Position numbers and translations under genes: made by a program
DNA from: DASYHS01 sp035998295
GTDB lineage: Bacteria > Pseudomonadota > Alphaproteobacteria > Azospirillales > Azospirillaceae
Reading direction: 5' to 3'
Length of the DNA: 45,207 bases
NCBI RefSeq assembly: GCF_035998295.1
Contig: NZ_DASYHS010000113.1
Span: 1-45,207 of the forward strand
Notes under the pieces: generated by a model
What the model was told of the DNA's origin: nothing
The model's database searches: none
What the model saw: only the letters and a program-made list of their open reading frames with translations
In this document: positions 16,211 to 24,424 of the stretch, piece after piece
Layout: the number at the start of each line of letters is the position of its first letter
Position numbering within the stretch: position 1 is the first letter of the stretch

Positions 16211-17396
16211 AATTGCGCCTCAGATAAAGGACGGGAATGTCGGCGGCGAGCCGGTAGAAGGGCGCCATCTTGTGGTCGTCGGCACCCAGGACGAGAGGAT
16301 TCGGGCAACGCTCGCTTCGGGACACGAGCACGCCCATGGCGGCATATTCGGCACCCTGGCGGATGACGATCGACTCGTAGAACTCGACGGGCCGGTCGAC
16401 GACGTTGTACCAGCGGTCGTAGAGGCCGCGGCGCCCCAGGGCGACCTCCCGGACCTGGGGGGTCCCGGCGATCGGACCGAACGCGCCGGCATTCATGCGC
16501 TCCACCAAGTCGGCGTGCACGCGCAGCCAGTGCTCCTTGCCGCCGCCGAGCTCGGTGAAGAAGCATGACCGGACCGGCGCGGGGGCCTGCTCCAGGATCG
16601 CCCGCCGCGAGCCTTCGAGACGTTCGAGGAACGTCGCCTCGTCGATGCCGAGGCGACGGTTCGTCTCCTCGGAGAAGCCCTCGAAGTCGCCCGGGCAGAC
16701 ATAGTGGGTCACGTCCAGGCCGAGGCGGTCGCGCAGCAGGCCGCTTACGGCCGGCAGCGCCTCGAACAGCCGGGACGCCGTGACGCCGACGCCGGAGTTG
16801 ACGCCCCGGAAGGTGAAGCGGTGCTTCGCGTCGCTGCCGTCTTCGACGGCGTAGTCCGGGCACACCGGTGAGACGATCGTCGACGGCTCTCCGGCGAGCG
16901 CGCGCTCGAGCCAGTCGACGACCCGGCTCATTTCGGCCTCCGACGGGTCGACGAAGCCCGCCTCCCGCAGGGTGTCGAGCAGGGCGGCCGCGACCGGCGG
17001 ATCCAGGCGCTCGAGGCTGCGATGGAACCGGTGGTTCAACGTGCCCGCCGCCGGCGGGATGATCCCGGTCAGAAGCGACAGCAGGCTGGGCTTGATGCCC
17101 TTGAAGTGGAAGTCGATGACGGTGCCCTTCTCCGTCGCCTGCCAGTCGAAATTCCGGTAACGGTCCTTGATCAGCAGGTAGAAGGGCAGATTGCGCGGGC
17201 TGGTCCGCGGCAGGTCCCTGCGCAGCCGCCAGTATTCGTTGCGCAAGGTCGTGATGCGATTCTTGAGCTCGGGCTCGTTGAACCGCGAAAGGTCGAGTTC
17301 GCGGCCAAGGACGATCGCATTGAGGACGCGCTTGCTGGTCCGGCGATCGATGAGCCCATGGCTGCGCAGGATCGCCTGTGCTTCTTCGGCTCTCAT
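16203..17396 (-). CDS. Unrecognised 397-residue protein of the desaturase-oxygenase operon
   Basis: A 397-residue soluble protein without signal peptide or membrane helix. I do not recognise the family. The N-terminal 90 residues are helical and basic (around residues 40-80); the middle has STIVSPVCPDYAVEDG (from residue 172), RGVNSGVGVTASRLFEALP (from 197) and VTHYVCPGDFEGFSEETNRR (from 229); the end has ADDHKMAPFYRL and a short LYLRRNYE tail. Repeated Cys-Pro motifs (C179, C234) and the G-rich loop suggest an enzyme. The order of the central blocks faintly recalls isocyanide synthases of the PvcA/DIT1 family, which are also found with 2-oxoglutarate oxygenases, but this is a weak impression and not an identification. 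Its start lies 59 bases after the desaturase stop and its stop overlaps the oxygenase start by 8 bases, so it is clearly part of the operon. Confidence 0.85.
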   Translation of the reverse strand: MRAEEAQAILRSHGLIDRRTSKRVLNAIVLGRELDLSRFNEPELKNRITTLRNEYWRLRRDLPRTSPRNLPFYLLIKDRYRNFDWQATEKGTVIDFHFKGIKPSLLSLLTGIIPPAAGTLNHRFHRSLERLDPPVAAALLDTLREAGFVDPSEAEMSRVVDWLERALAGEPSTIVSPVCPDYAVEDGSDAKHRFTFRGVNSGVGVTASRLFEALPAVSGLLRDRLGLDVTHYVCPGDFEGFSEETNRRLGIDEATFLERLEGSRRAILEQAPAPVRSCFFTELGGGKEHWLRVHADLVERMNAGAFGPIAGTPQVREVALGRRGLYDRWYNVVDRPVEFYESIVIRQGAEYAAMGVLVSRSERCPNPLVLGADDHKMAPFYRLAADIPVLYLRRNYE

Positions 17397-17455
17397 GCTT
17401 CGGTTCCGAATGGACGGGGCGTTGAACGATTAGGAGGTCGGACGGCGCGAACGCG

Positions 17456-18688
17456 TCACTCGGCGGCGACGGCCGTGGCCTCGGCCGACTGGCGTCGTTG
17501 CGCGCGCTCCCATTCGTAGACGCCGAAGGGATCGTTGACGCCGCGGCACAGATGGTCGCGGAGGATGCGGAAGGACTCCCACAATCCCCAGCTGTCCGTC
17601 ATCGGGCCGTATTTCGACGGCAGGCCCTCGTTGGCGGCGCGCTCCCGGGCGATCGACCAGAAGTTCACCTTGGGCGAACGGTGGTGGAAATCGTGGCTCG
17701 GCAGGTCCTGCATGAAGCTGAAGAGCCGGATCGGCAGGTCGACGACGACGGCCAGGGTCCACCACTTCGCGAGCTTCAGCGCATGCCCCACGCCCCGGCC
17801 CTTCCCGGGATGCGGGCGACCGAGGAAACGCCCCCAGGTCAGCGATGCGTAGTAGACGAACGTCGAAACGTCCTCCGGCTTTTTCGCGAACCAGAGGTGC
17901 TCGGTCGTGTGCTGGATCCAGGACGAGAACTGCGTGAGGATGAGCAGCGGGAACAGGTAGAAAATTGCGACCTCTTCCCAGATGTTGAAGTAGGCGGTTG
18001 CCGCAAAGAACAGGCACCAGAACCCGATCCTCGGGAGCCGCTCGCTCCAGGCCGTCTTGATGAAATTCTGCTCGAGCCGGAACTTGATATGGTTCCAGAT
18101 GTTGCGCGGAAAGAAAGGCGCCACGACCAGGCGGACCCAGAACTCTCTTTCGCTCATTCCCATGCGGAACCCGTGCTCGGTCATGAAGACCTCGTCGGGA
18201 TCCTTGTTGGTGCACAGGTAAACCGTCGAATGATGGTCCTTCGCATGGATCGAGTGATAATTGTCCCATGGCGTGTGCAGGATGGGAATCGACATGAAGT
18301 ACTTACCCATCCAGCGGGCGCGATCCATGCTCGCTATGCCGGCGCCGTGGTTGGTGTAATGGAAGCTGTGCAGCAAGCCGCGGGTCCGGTTGACCACCAG
18401 CACCCATGAAACGATGACCACGGGGACCTTGACCCACAATGCGATGTCGGGGTCGTTGTAGACGAGCGCGCCCCCGACGGCGGCGATCAGGGTGATCGAC
18501 CAGGACCAGGCGAGTTGGCACCACATCTGCCATTCCGAGAGCAGGGTCTCCTTCGGTTTGCGCGGCGGTCCCCTCCGCAGGTCCTTGCCGGTCAACCAGG
18601 TCCAGAACGACTGACACGGCAGATGCGCATACGTGCCACGGACGTCGCAGTCGTAGCCGTATCTCGACCGAAGTGTCGAGTAATCCAT
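17456..18688 (-). CDS. Fatty acid desaturase-family membrane di-iron enzyme
   Basis: A 410-residue membrane protein with the histidine clusters of the desaturase/hydroxylase superfamily: H107-H110-H114 (HSFHYTNH), H145-H148-H152-H153 (HSIHAKDHH), H260-H264 (QHTTEH) and H332-H335-H336 (HDFHH). Hydrophobic segments flank them (about residues 58-76, 87-100, 222-255, 310-325). Enzymes of this fold use O2 at a di-iron centre to desaturate, hydroxylate or cleave lipid-like substrates. The ATG at 18688 is chosen because GGGAGATGG lies about 10 bases upstream; an in-frame ATG at 18805 lacks such a site. It is the first gene of the four-gene operon, has visibly lower G+C than flanking genes, and a 30-bp dyad lies 160-190 bases upstream. 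The substrate is unknown. Confidence 0.85.
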   Translation of the reverse strand: MDYSTLRSRYGYDCDVRGTYAHLPCQSFWTWLTGKDLRRGPPRKPKETLLSEWQMWCQLAWSWSITLIAAVGGALVYNDPDIALWVKVPVVIVSWVLVVNRTRGLLHSFHYTNHGAGIASMDRARWMGKYFMSIPILHTPWDNYHSIHAKDHHSTVYLCTNKDPDEVFMTEHGFRMGMSEREFWVRLVVAPFFPRNIWNHIKFRLEQNFIKTAWSERLPRIGFWCLFFAATAYFNIWEEVAIFYLFPLLILTQFSSWIQHTTEHLWFAKKPEDVSTFVYYASLTWGRFLGRPHPGKGRGVGHALKLAKWWTLAVVVDLPIRLFSFMQDLPSHDFHHRSPKVNFWSIARERAANEGLPSKYGPMTDSWGLWESFRILRDHLCRGVNDPFGVYEWERAQRRQSAEATAVAAE

Positions 18689-19260
18689 GACAAGCCATCT
18701 CCCAACAAGCACGAACGAAACCACGCCGGGAACCGGCTTCATCCGGCTCGTCGGCAACTCCAGATCAGGCGCGGCAGCATTACGCCCAAGAACGTTTTCT
18801 TGCAAATGTTATTATGAAGACACTGATTTAACAAGAGGCTCTAAATAATACTATCGTAGTCTTGCGAGAACACGATAGTGTTTCATAACTGTTACATTTA
18901 AGGGGTTGATGACGACTATAGCAACCTTTCCGCATGCATATGTCGGCAGGCGACCGACCATCGGGTTTCAGGTAAGACAAGATTCGGGAGAGATGTTTAC
19001 GACGATGCCCAAAATAGAATTCAGGGCACGCGAATGACGGTCCGACATCCGGCCGCTTCGGGGTAAATGGACCTGCAGGACGGCCCTACAGAAATCCGGG
19101 CTATGTTTCAAGCCGGACACTTGGATACGTCGGGTCGGGGTTTTCAGTGATCCCGGGAATCTTTTTTCGATGCGTCCGAACGAGCACTGAACAAGTGCGT
19201 GCCGCAGGCGCCGAAGCGTCCGCGCCGCTCAGGATCGAGGAGGAAGACCTGGATTTGACG
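18689..19260. other. Long A+T-rich intergenic region upstream of the desaturase operon
   Basis: About 570 bases without a convincing gene. The part from about 18790 to 18910 is strikingly A+T rich for this window. On the minus strand TTGCTA (18918-18923) and TTAAAT (18895-18900), 17 bases apart, are a possible but weak sigma-70 promoter for the operon. The dyad at 18850-18879 lies just downstream of that. The stretch 18960-19260 shows only short open frames without family resemblance. Confidence 0.5.
18850..18879. promoter_or_regulatory. 30-bp imperfect palindrome, probable operator of the desaturase operon
   Basis: Arms ACTATCGT (18850-18857) and ACGATAGT (18872-18879) are perfect reverse complements, with 22 bases centre to centre. 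An inner TCT/AGA and central GC share the same axis (18864.5), so 12 of 15 position pairs are symmetric. It lies in the A+T-rich region 162 bases upstream of the desaturase ATG. A dimeric regulator contacting two adjacent major grooves would fit; the regulator is not evident in the window. Operator function is inference. Confidence 0.5.
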
Positions 19261-19348
19261 CCGACGGAACGTCGGGAATTCAGGCCGACGGAACGTCGGG
19301 AATTCAGGCCGGCGGAACGTCGGAAATTTTAGGCCGGCGGAACGTCGG
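19261..19348. repeat. Tandem 24-bp palindromic repeats (about 3.6 copies)
   Basis: Two identical 24-base units (19261-19284, 19285-19308), a diverged 25-base third unit (19309-19333) and a partial fourth (19334-19348). Each starts with CCGACGGAACGTCGG (or CCGGCGGAACGTCGG), a 6-base inverted repeat around GAA, followed by GAATTCAGG. The array lies 19 bases past the stop of the minus-strand MepK-like gene, so on that transcript it would form a series of hairpins. It resembles extragenic palindromic repeats and could affect termination or mRNA stability. Confidence 0.8.
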
Positions 19349-19366
19349 TCGATGTGCGGGTCCGGG

Positions 19367-19972
19367 CTACCAGCTCCGGATCGGCCCGACATCGATGTGG
19401 ACGAAGCCGCTGTCGGGGTAGTAGCCGACCCCGCCCCCTCTCAGGCGGAGTGCGGTGCGGTACAGGTCCCGGGTGCCGACGCCGGGCATGCGCAGATCGA
19501 TCGCCATGCCGCGCATGTGATAGCTGTTCCGCGCGACACCGTTGCTCCTGCCGGCGAGCATCGCGTTGGTGGCCGGTGACCGGTAGCCGGAAATGATGTG
19601 GAACGGCTCCCTCCGGCTCACCCGCGCATGCAGCAGATGCACGAGGTCGAGGAGGTCGCGGTCGATGGGATGGCGCTCGTCGGTCCGGTGGTCGCGCAGG
19701 ATCTCGTTGATCTCCGCCAGGGCGTCCTTGACGTAACGCCCCTTCACCCAGTACTCGGCCTTCAGCCGCTCCCCGGTATGGGTGTTGAGGAGCGACAGCT
19801 CTCGTGCCGGCGCGCGGATTGCGGCCAGGGCGTCGGCCGGTCCCAGAAGCGCCGCCGCGGCCAGGGCACCGCCCCCCAGCCCCAGAAAGCATCTCCGGCC
19901 GAGCACGGCCCTTTCCCCATCCGCCACCCGCTCGTCCCGTGCCGCCATGCCCCTGCCCCCGCTGCCCGCCAT
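19367..19972 (-). CDS. MepK-like murein endopeptidase (DUF882/YcbK, Tat-exported)
   Basis: A 201-residue protein of the YcbK/DUF882 family (peptidase M15 fold). An N-terminal twin-arginine signal is present (GRRCFLGLGGGALAAAALLG, residues 26-45, with an ALA cleavage site at about 50). The zinc site is complete: H152 and D159 in YHMRGMAIDLRM, and H192 in FVHIDVG; SGYRSPATN is the family's substrate loop. In E. coli MepK (YcbK) cuts 3-3 crosslinks in peptidoglycan. The gene lies directly downstream of an L,D-transpeptidase gene, the enzyme class that makes those crosslinks, which strengthens the call. Start at 19972 is uncertain: a GGGGAGG sequence lies only three bases upstream, and an internal ATG at 19948 is the alternative. 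Confidence 0.86.
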   Translation of the reverse strand: MAGSGGRGMAARDERVADGERAVLGRRCFLGLGGGALAAAALLGPADALAAIRAPARELSLLNTHTGERLKAEYWVKGRYVKDALAEINEILRDHRTDERHPIDRDLLDLVHLLHARVSRREPFHIISGYRSPATNAMLAGRSNGVARNSYHMRGMAIDLRMPGVGTRDLYRTALRLRGGGVGYYPDSGFVHIDVGPIRSW

Positions 19973-20072
19973 GTGCCTCCCCCGCCGCGGCGCGGGAGTG
20001 CCACTCGTGATATTCGGGGGACAAGGTTAAGCAAAAGTTTGCGGTGAGACCAGGACGCGGTCGCGGCCGGGA

Positions 20073-21749
20073 TCAGCTCTGTCCGGCGGCGACCCGCAAG
20101 GGGGCGTTCCGCCGGCCGAGGGCCTCGATCAGCCGGGGATCGCGGTCGTAGATGTCGGGCCGGAACACCATCCGGCCGTCGTCGTCGCGCCAGGCGGTCC
20201 GGTACAGCAGATAGACCGGGACGGGCCGACGCAGCCACACCGTCGTCGTGGCGCCGCCGTCGAGGACTTGGCTGCGCCGCTCCTGCGGCCAGTCGTTCAT
20301 CCCCTCCACGAGGAACGCGGTCAGCGCCTCGGGGTCTCCCACCCGCACGCAGCCGGAACTGAGCGTCCGGACGGCGCGGCTGAACTTCCCGCGCTGCGGG
20401 GTGTCGTGCAGGTACACGTCGAACTCGTTCGGGAACATGAACTTCACCCGCCCGAGCGCGTTCAGCGGCCCGGGCTCCTGGCGCAGGCGGTAGCGCGTGA
20501 TCCGCGTGCCGACCGCCTTCCAGTCAACGGCGTAGGGATCGAGCATGGGGGCATCCGCCGACCAGCCGTCGAACACCCGGATTCCCTGCGCGATCAGGTA
20601 TCCCGGGTCCTCGATCACCTTGGGCAGCACGTCCTTGCGCGCGATCGTCTCGGGAATGGTCCAGGTGGGGTTCAGGACGAGGTGACTGATCTTGCCGCCG
20701 AGGACCGGCGTCTCGCGGCTCTTGGAGCCCACGATCACGGGCATTGCGAGCCGCACCTCGCCTCCCTCGATGGCTTCCAGCGAGTAGCCCGGGACGTTCA
20801 CGGCCACGTACCGGTCGCCGAGCTGGTCGGGCAGCCAGCGCCAACGCTCCAGGTTGGCGATCACCTGGTCGATCCGTTCCTCGATGGAGATGTTGAGGGC
20901 GGAACGGGTCCGCGGCCCGACCACCCCGTCGACGCCGAGCCCCATGCGCTCCTGGAACCCGCGCACCGCCTGCTCGAGTTCGACATCATAGAACTCCGAA
21001 GCGAGATCCGCGCCGGCGAAGTCGCCGGTTGCCGCAAGCCTCCGGCGCAACGGCGGCACCGAAGGATCGATCATTCCCGGCTTGAGCACGGGCCCCGGCC
21101 CTGCCAACGACCATCCGCCACGGGCTGCGAAGGCCCGCAGTTCCGCCAAGCCCTGCCGCAGCGCGGCGTATCCGGTGTGCGGCGGGGCGAAACCGGCGAG
21201 AGCGGCCGCGGGATCGGGCGCGGACAGCACGTGCCTCGCCGCGGCCACGACGTCCACCGGGGGCGGAACCAGCGCCAGGTCCGCGTCGATCGAGCGTGGC
21301 TGGATGCGCCCCGCCCTCAGATGCCCGGCATACTGCATCACCGCGTCCGTGAGCAGCAGATCCAGTTCGGCCAACTCGTGGGGACCCGTCTGCGCACGCG
21401 CCAGCCGCGCGGCGATCGCCGCCGCATGATAATCCCGGGGATCGAGCCCCTCCCGATCCGCCGCCACGAACAGGTCCAGCAGGCTGCCGGCCCGCGGGTC
21501 CATCTCGCCCTCCGCCGACCAGGCGGGAAGGTCGCCTCGCTCGGCGTAGAACCGCAGCAGCTCCGTCGGCCGCTTCAGCATCTCGCCATCGACGGACGGC
21601 GCCGGTGCGGACAGCAGCATCCGCAGCGGCTGCACGGCCTGCGCGTGCGGAACGGGACCTGCATCCGTGGTGCGGGCGGCGGACTGCAGCGGGATCGCCA
21701 GCAGAATGGCGATGAACCCTGCTCTGGTCAGCCTGACCGCAACCTTCAT
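20073..21749 (-). CDS. L,D-transpeptidase (YcbB/LdtD type)
   Basis: A 558-residue periplasmic enzyme with an N-terminal signal peptide (about residues 1-25, ending near AAR). It has a peptidoglycan-binding module in the middle (LEQAVRGFQERMGLGVDGVVG) and a YkuD catalytic domain with H448 and the nucleophile C467 in SRAVRTLSSGCVRV, the HX(17-18)SSGCxR pattern. The length and the N-terminal scaffold domain match LdtD/YcbB (615 residues in E. coli), which makes 3-3 crosslinks between diaminopimelate residues. The MepK-like endopeptidase follows 100 bases downstream, a gene pair also seen as ycbB-ycbK in enterobacteria. The divergent neighbour across 250 bases is the YjbH-like gene. Confidence 0.92.
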   Translation of the reverse strand: MKVAVRLTRAGFIAILLAIPLQSAARTTDAGPVPHAQAVQPLRMLLSAPAPSVDGEMLKRPTELLRFYAERGDLPAWSAEGEMDPRAGSLLDLFVAADREGLDPRDYHAAAIAARLARAQTGPHELAELDLLLTDAVMQYAGHLRAGRIQPRSIDADLALVPPPVDVVAAARHVLSAPDPAAALAGFAPPHTGYAALRQGLAELRAFAARGGWSLAGPGPVLKPGMIDPSVPPLRRRLAATGDFAGADLASEFYDVELEQAVRGFQERMGLGVDGVVGPRTRSALNISIEERIDQVIANLERWRWLPDQLGDRYVAVNVPGYSLEAIEGGEVRLAMPVIVGSKSRETPVLGGKISHLVLNPTWTIPETIARKDVLPKVIEDPGYLIAQGIRVFDGWSADAPMLDPYAVDWKAVGTRITRYRLRQEPGPLNALGRVKFMFPNEFDVYLHDTPQRGKFSRAVRTLSSGCVRVGDPEALTAFLVEGMNDWPQERRSQVLDGGATTTVWLRRPVPVYLLYRTAWRDDDGRMVFRPDIYDRDPRLIEALGRRNAPLRVAAGQS

Positions 21750-21999
21750 GGAACTGTTCCTTCGACCTTTTGCGACTTATACACCCAAACCGAAGGGTCG
21801 GATGGCCGGTTCCAAATTTGTCGCACCCGTGTGGCCACCCCGTGGCCGAACTGTCACGTCCCCATCGGTCGGACGGATTTGGGCCGACCTCGCGGGATCC
21901 CGCCGAAGATTTCGAAACGAGAACGCCGGAACCGCTTGCGGTTGAGTTCGATAGCGTGCATCAACTCCGCCCTGGGACATACGGGTCCGGATCGCGCGC

Positions 22000-23871
22000 A
22001 TGTCGGGTCTCCCTCGCACAATCGCCTCGACGGCGCTGCTGCTGGCTCTCCTCCTTCCCGCGACGGTCCCCGCCGCGGAACGCGACGGAGTGTCCGGCGA
22101 ACTGATCCGTACCCCGACCGCGCGACAACTCGAACCGGGGCTGGCCGCCGCGGGAGCCGTGATCGCCGGAGACATGCGTGCCGGATATCTGACGGTCGTG
22201 CCGTTCCAGGGCGTCGCCGCGACGCTACGGCGCCTCGAGCTCTCCGACCGGTCGGTGGCCGCGACCGCCGACCTCGAGCTGATCGTGGCCCGGGAGGGCC
22301 GGTCCGGGCCGCAGGTCGCCATCGGCATGCGGGGTTTGCTCGGCGCCTCGGACGCAGCTCCCTATGTCGTGCTCGGCCGTCGATGGTGGGACCTCGATTT
22401 CTCGCTCGGCGTGGGTGGCGGCCGCTTCGCCGACCTCGACGGCATCCTGCTCCCGTGGAGCGGCCAGGTCGTAGCGCCCTTCGGCGGGGTCGCGTGGCAG
22501 CCCTTCGGGCCGGCACTCTCGTTCGAGGCGGAATACGATCCGAGGGGGATCGCCCCGGCGGCGTCGGGCGGCCGCGGTGGTCGCGGCCGCCTTCCCCTGA
22601 ACCTCGGCCTGTCCTGGCGACCGCTGCGCTGGCTCGATCTCTCGGCGGCCCTGGTCCGGGGCGAACGTGCCGAGATGCGGGTCGCCCTCCTGCTGCAGCC
22701 ACCCCCCGAGCGCCGAGCCGGCCCCTTGCGGCCCCAGGCGCCGGTGCGGCCCGGAGGATCCGCACCGGCGAGCGCCGAACGCCGGATCGCGCGGGCGCTC
22801 ACCGAGTACGGCATGCCCGCGACAGCGGTGCGCGTGGAGGCCCGGGGAGCGGCGCCCCGGACGATGGTCTGGCTCGACCGCCTGCCCGACGGGCCGCCGG
22901 CGCGCACGGTCGGGCGCGTCGCGCGCGTGCTGGCCCGCGAAGCTCCGCCCGCCGTCGAGTGGCTCACCATCGTGCTGCAGCCCGAGGGTCTGGACGGGAC
23001 GAGCGTATCGCTGATGCGGCGGGACGTCGAACGGGCGGCGGCGGCTCGCGGCAGCCCGGCCGAGATCTGGCGCAACGCCGAGATCGGCCCCGTCACGGAG
23101 GATGCGCCGGCACCTGCGTCCCGATGGGCCTTCGCCTTGACCCAGCGCACCCGGGTCGACCCGGCATCCACGGGCTCCCGGGTACCGGACCTCCTGGCAG
23201 CCGACCTGTCGGGCCGCTGGCGCTCCGGTCCCTGGCTGATGGCGGGCGAGGTGCGCTTCGACATGCGCTCGCGCGAGCCCGGCCTGAACGCGCTGTATGG
23301 CGGCTGGACCGGCAGCCCCGGCGGGGGATGGCACCTGCGCTACTCCTCCGGCATTCTCGAAGAGACCTTCGCCGGTCACTCGGCCGAGGCGTTGTACCGC
23401 CCCGCCGGGGCCCGGTGGGCTGCCGGCCTGCAGGCGGACCTCGTCTTCGAACGGCTCCCGGGCTCGGTCGCCGTGACCGACCGGCCCTTCCTGTCCACGA
23501 TCGCCAGCGCGTATCTGGAGACGCCGGATGCCCAGGGCTACGTGGCCGTCCATGCCGGCCGGTATCTGGCCGGGGACCCGGGCTTCACGGTCGAGCTGTC
23601 GCGCATACTGCCCCGCGGGCTGCGCCTGGATGCGCACGCGACCCTCACGCAAGCGACGCAGGGCCGGCGCGGCGCGGTCTTCGGCTTGAACCTGACTGTG
23701 CCCTTCGGCCGGGCCGATCCGCTGCCGCTGGACGTTTCGGCGGAACTCACGCTGGGACCGGCGACGGTCGGCGCCGGCAGGAGGCTCGACCAGCCGCTGC
23801 CGCTATACCGGATGACGGGCGAGGGTTCCTATGGCCGTATCGTCGCGAGCTGGCCGCGGATCCTCGACTGA
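22000..23871 (+). CDS. yjbH: YjbH-type exopolysaccharide outer-membrane protein
   Basis: A 623-residue secreted protein with a signal peptide (residues 1-26, cleaved near PAA). The N-terminal part follows YjbH closely in pattern: SGELIRTPTAR, repeated aromatic beta strands, PQVAIGMRGLLG, VLGRRWWDLDFSLGVGGG, then FGGVAWQP and LSFEAEYDP, and a C-terminal barrel-like half (LRYSSGILEETFAGHSAEAL; AYLETPDAQGYVAVHAGRYL). YjbH of E. coli is about 700 residues and is encoded with yjbEFG in an operon for an exopolysaccharide; here the gene stands alone, divergent from the L,D-transpeptidase. It is probably an outer-membrane beta-barrel involved in polysaccharide export or anchoring. The ATG at 22000 is the only start giving a signal peptide. 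Confidence 0.78.
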   Translation: MSGLPRTIASTALLLALLLPATVPAAERDGVSGELIRTPTARQLEPGLAAAGAVIAGDMRAGYLTVVPFQGVAATLRRLELSDRSVAATADLELIVAREGRSGPQVAIGMRGLLGASDAAPYVVLGRRWWDLDFSLGVGGGRFADLDGILLPWSGQVVAPFGGVAWQPFGPALSFEAEYDPRGIAPAASGGRGGRGRLPLNLGLSWRPLRWLDLSAALVRGERAEMRVALLLQPPPERRAGPLRPQAPVRPGGSAPASAERRIARALTEYGMPATAVRVEARGAAPRTMVWLDRLPDGPPARTVGRVARVLAREAPPAVEWLTIVLQPEGLDGTSVSLMRRDVERAAAARGSPAEIWRNAEIGPVTEDAPAPASRWAFALTQRTRVDPASTGSRVPDLLAADLSGRWRSGPWLMAGEVRFDMRSREPGLNALYGGWTGSPGGGWHLRYSSGILEETFAGHSAEALYRPAGARWAAGLQADLVFERLPGSVAVTDRPFLSTIASAYLETPDAQGYVAVHAGRYLAGDPGFTVELSRILPRGLRLDAHATLTQATQGRRGAVFGLNLTVPFGRADPLPLDVSAELTLGPATVGAGRRLDQPLPLYRMTGEGSYGRIVASWPRILD

Positions 23872-23886
23872 CGGCCGGCAGCTTGG

Positions 23887-24342
23887 TCAGGGAGGGGTCA
23901 GCACTTCCCCCGTACGGGGATCGATCAGGATCTCGATCCAGCGCCGGTCACGCGTCATCACCTCCGCCACGTAGAGCTCGCCCTCCCGGGTAAGGCGACC
24001 CAGCGCCGAAAAGCCGAGCCCGCCGAACCGGTTCAGCAGCGAGGTCCTGACCAACTCGTCTTCGGTCTGGGTCGGCCCCTGGCGATCGCCGACGTCCGGA
24101 ATGCCGCCTTGCACCGGCGCCCGGAGGCTGCCGGCCGCAGGGTCGTCCCGCATGGCCGGCTCCTGGCGGGCGGGCGTGGAAGGCGCGATTTCGTCGATCC
24201 CGATCGGTGCCGGCAGGCTGGACCGGGGCGGTTGGTCGACCGCGGCAGCGGGCAGGCCGGGAATCTGGGCCTGCGAGGTGGCGGGAACCAGGACCGCGGC
24301 CGCGAGGAGGGCGAGAACCGCATGCGGGAAATGGGTCGTCAC
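23887..24342 (-). CDS. Small secreted protein with PepSY-like C-terminus
   Basis: A 151-residue protein with a clear Sec signal peptide (residues 1-26, TSQAQ end) followed by a Pro/Ala-rich disordered stretch and a compact C-terminal domain of about 60 residues. The end (GELYVAEVMTRDRRWIEILI, then DPRTGEVL) has the typical pattern of PepSY-like small domains, in which a strand pair ends in D-x-x-T-G-x-V. Such proteins are periplasmic and may bind peptides or modulate a protease; no partner is obvious. It converges on yjbH with 15 bases between stops and follows the topoisomerase gene after 82 bases. Assignment of the domain is moderate. Confidence 0.7.
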   Translation of the reverse strand: MTTHFPHAVLALLAAAVLVPATSQAQIPGLPAAAVDQPPRSSLPAPIGIDEIAPSTPARQEPAMRDDPAAGSLRAPVQGGIPDVGDRQGPTQTEDELVRTSLLNRFGGLGFSALGRLTREGELYVAEVMTRDRRWIEILIDPRTGEVLTPP

Positions 24343-24424
24343 GATCTGCTTCCTCGTTCGGATGCGCCCGGGGACATCGTGCGGAAATATCGGGGACGGG
24401 GCAAGGAATGCCGTGCCGGCTCCC

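Noticed and set aside
18993..19037. 14-codon frame behind GGGAGAG, possibly a leader peptide
   Set aside because: No attenuator hairpin follows and no plus-strand gene is nearby; too short to support.
19144..19392. 82-codon minus-strand frame with an 8-residue repeat
   Set aside because: The repeat arises from the 24-bp DNA repeats; the frame overlaps the MepK-like stop and has no ribosome site.
21892..21903. Perfect palindrome GCGGGATCCCGC between the L,D-transpeptidase and yjbH
   Set aside because: Twelve bases of GC-rich symmetry are not unusual here, and nothing else marks it as an operator.
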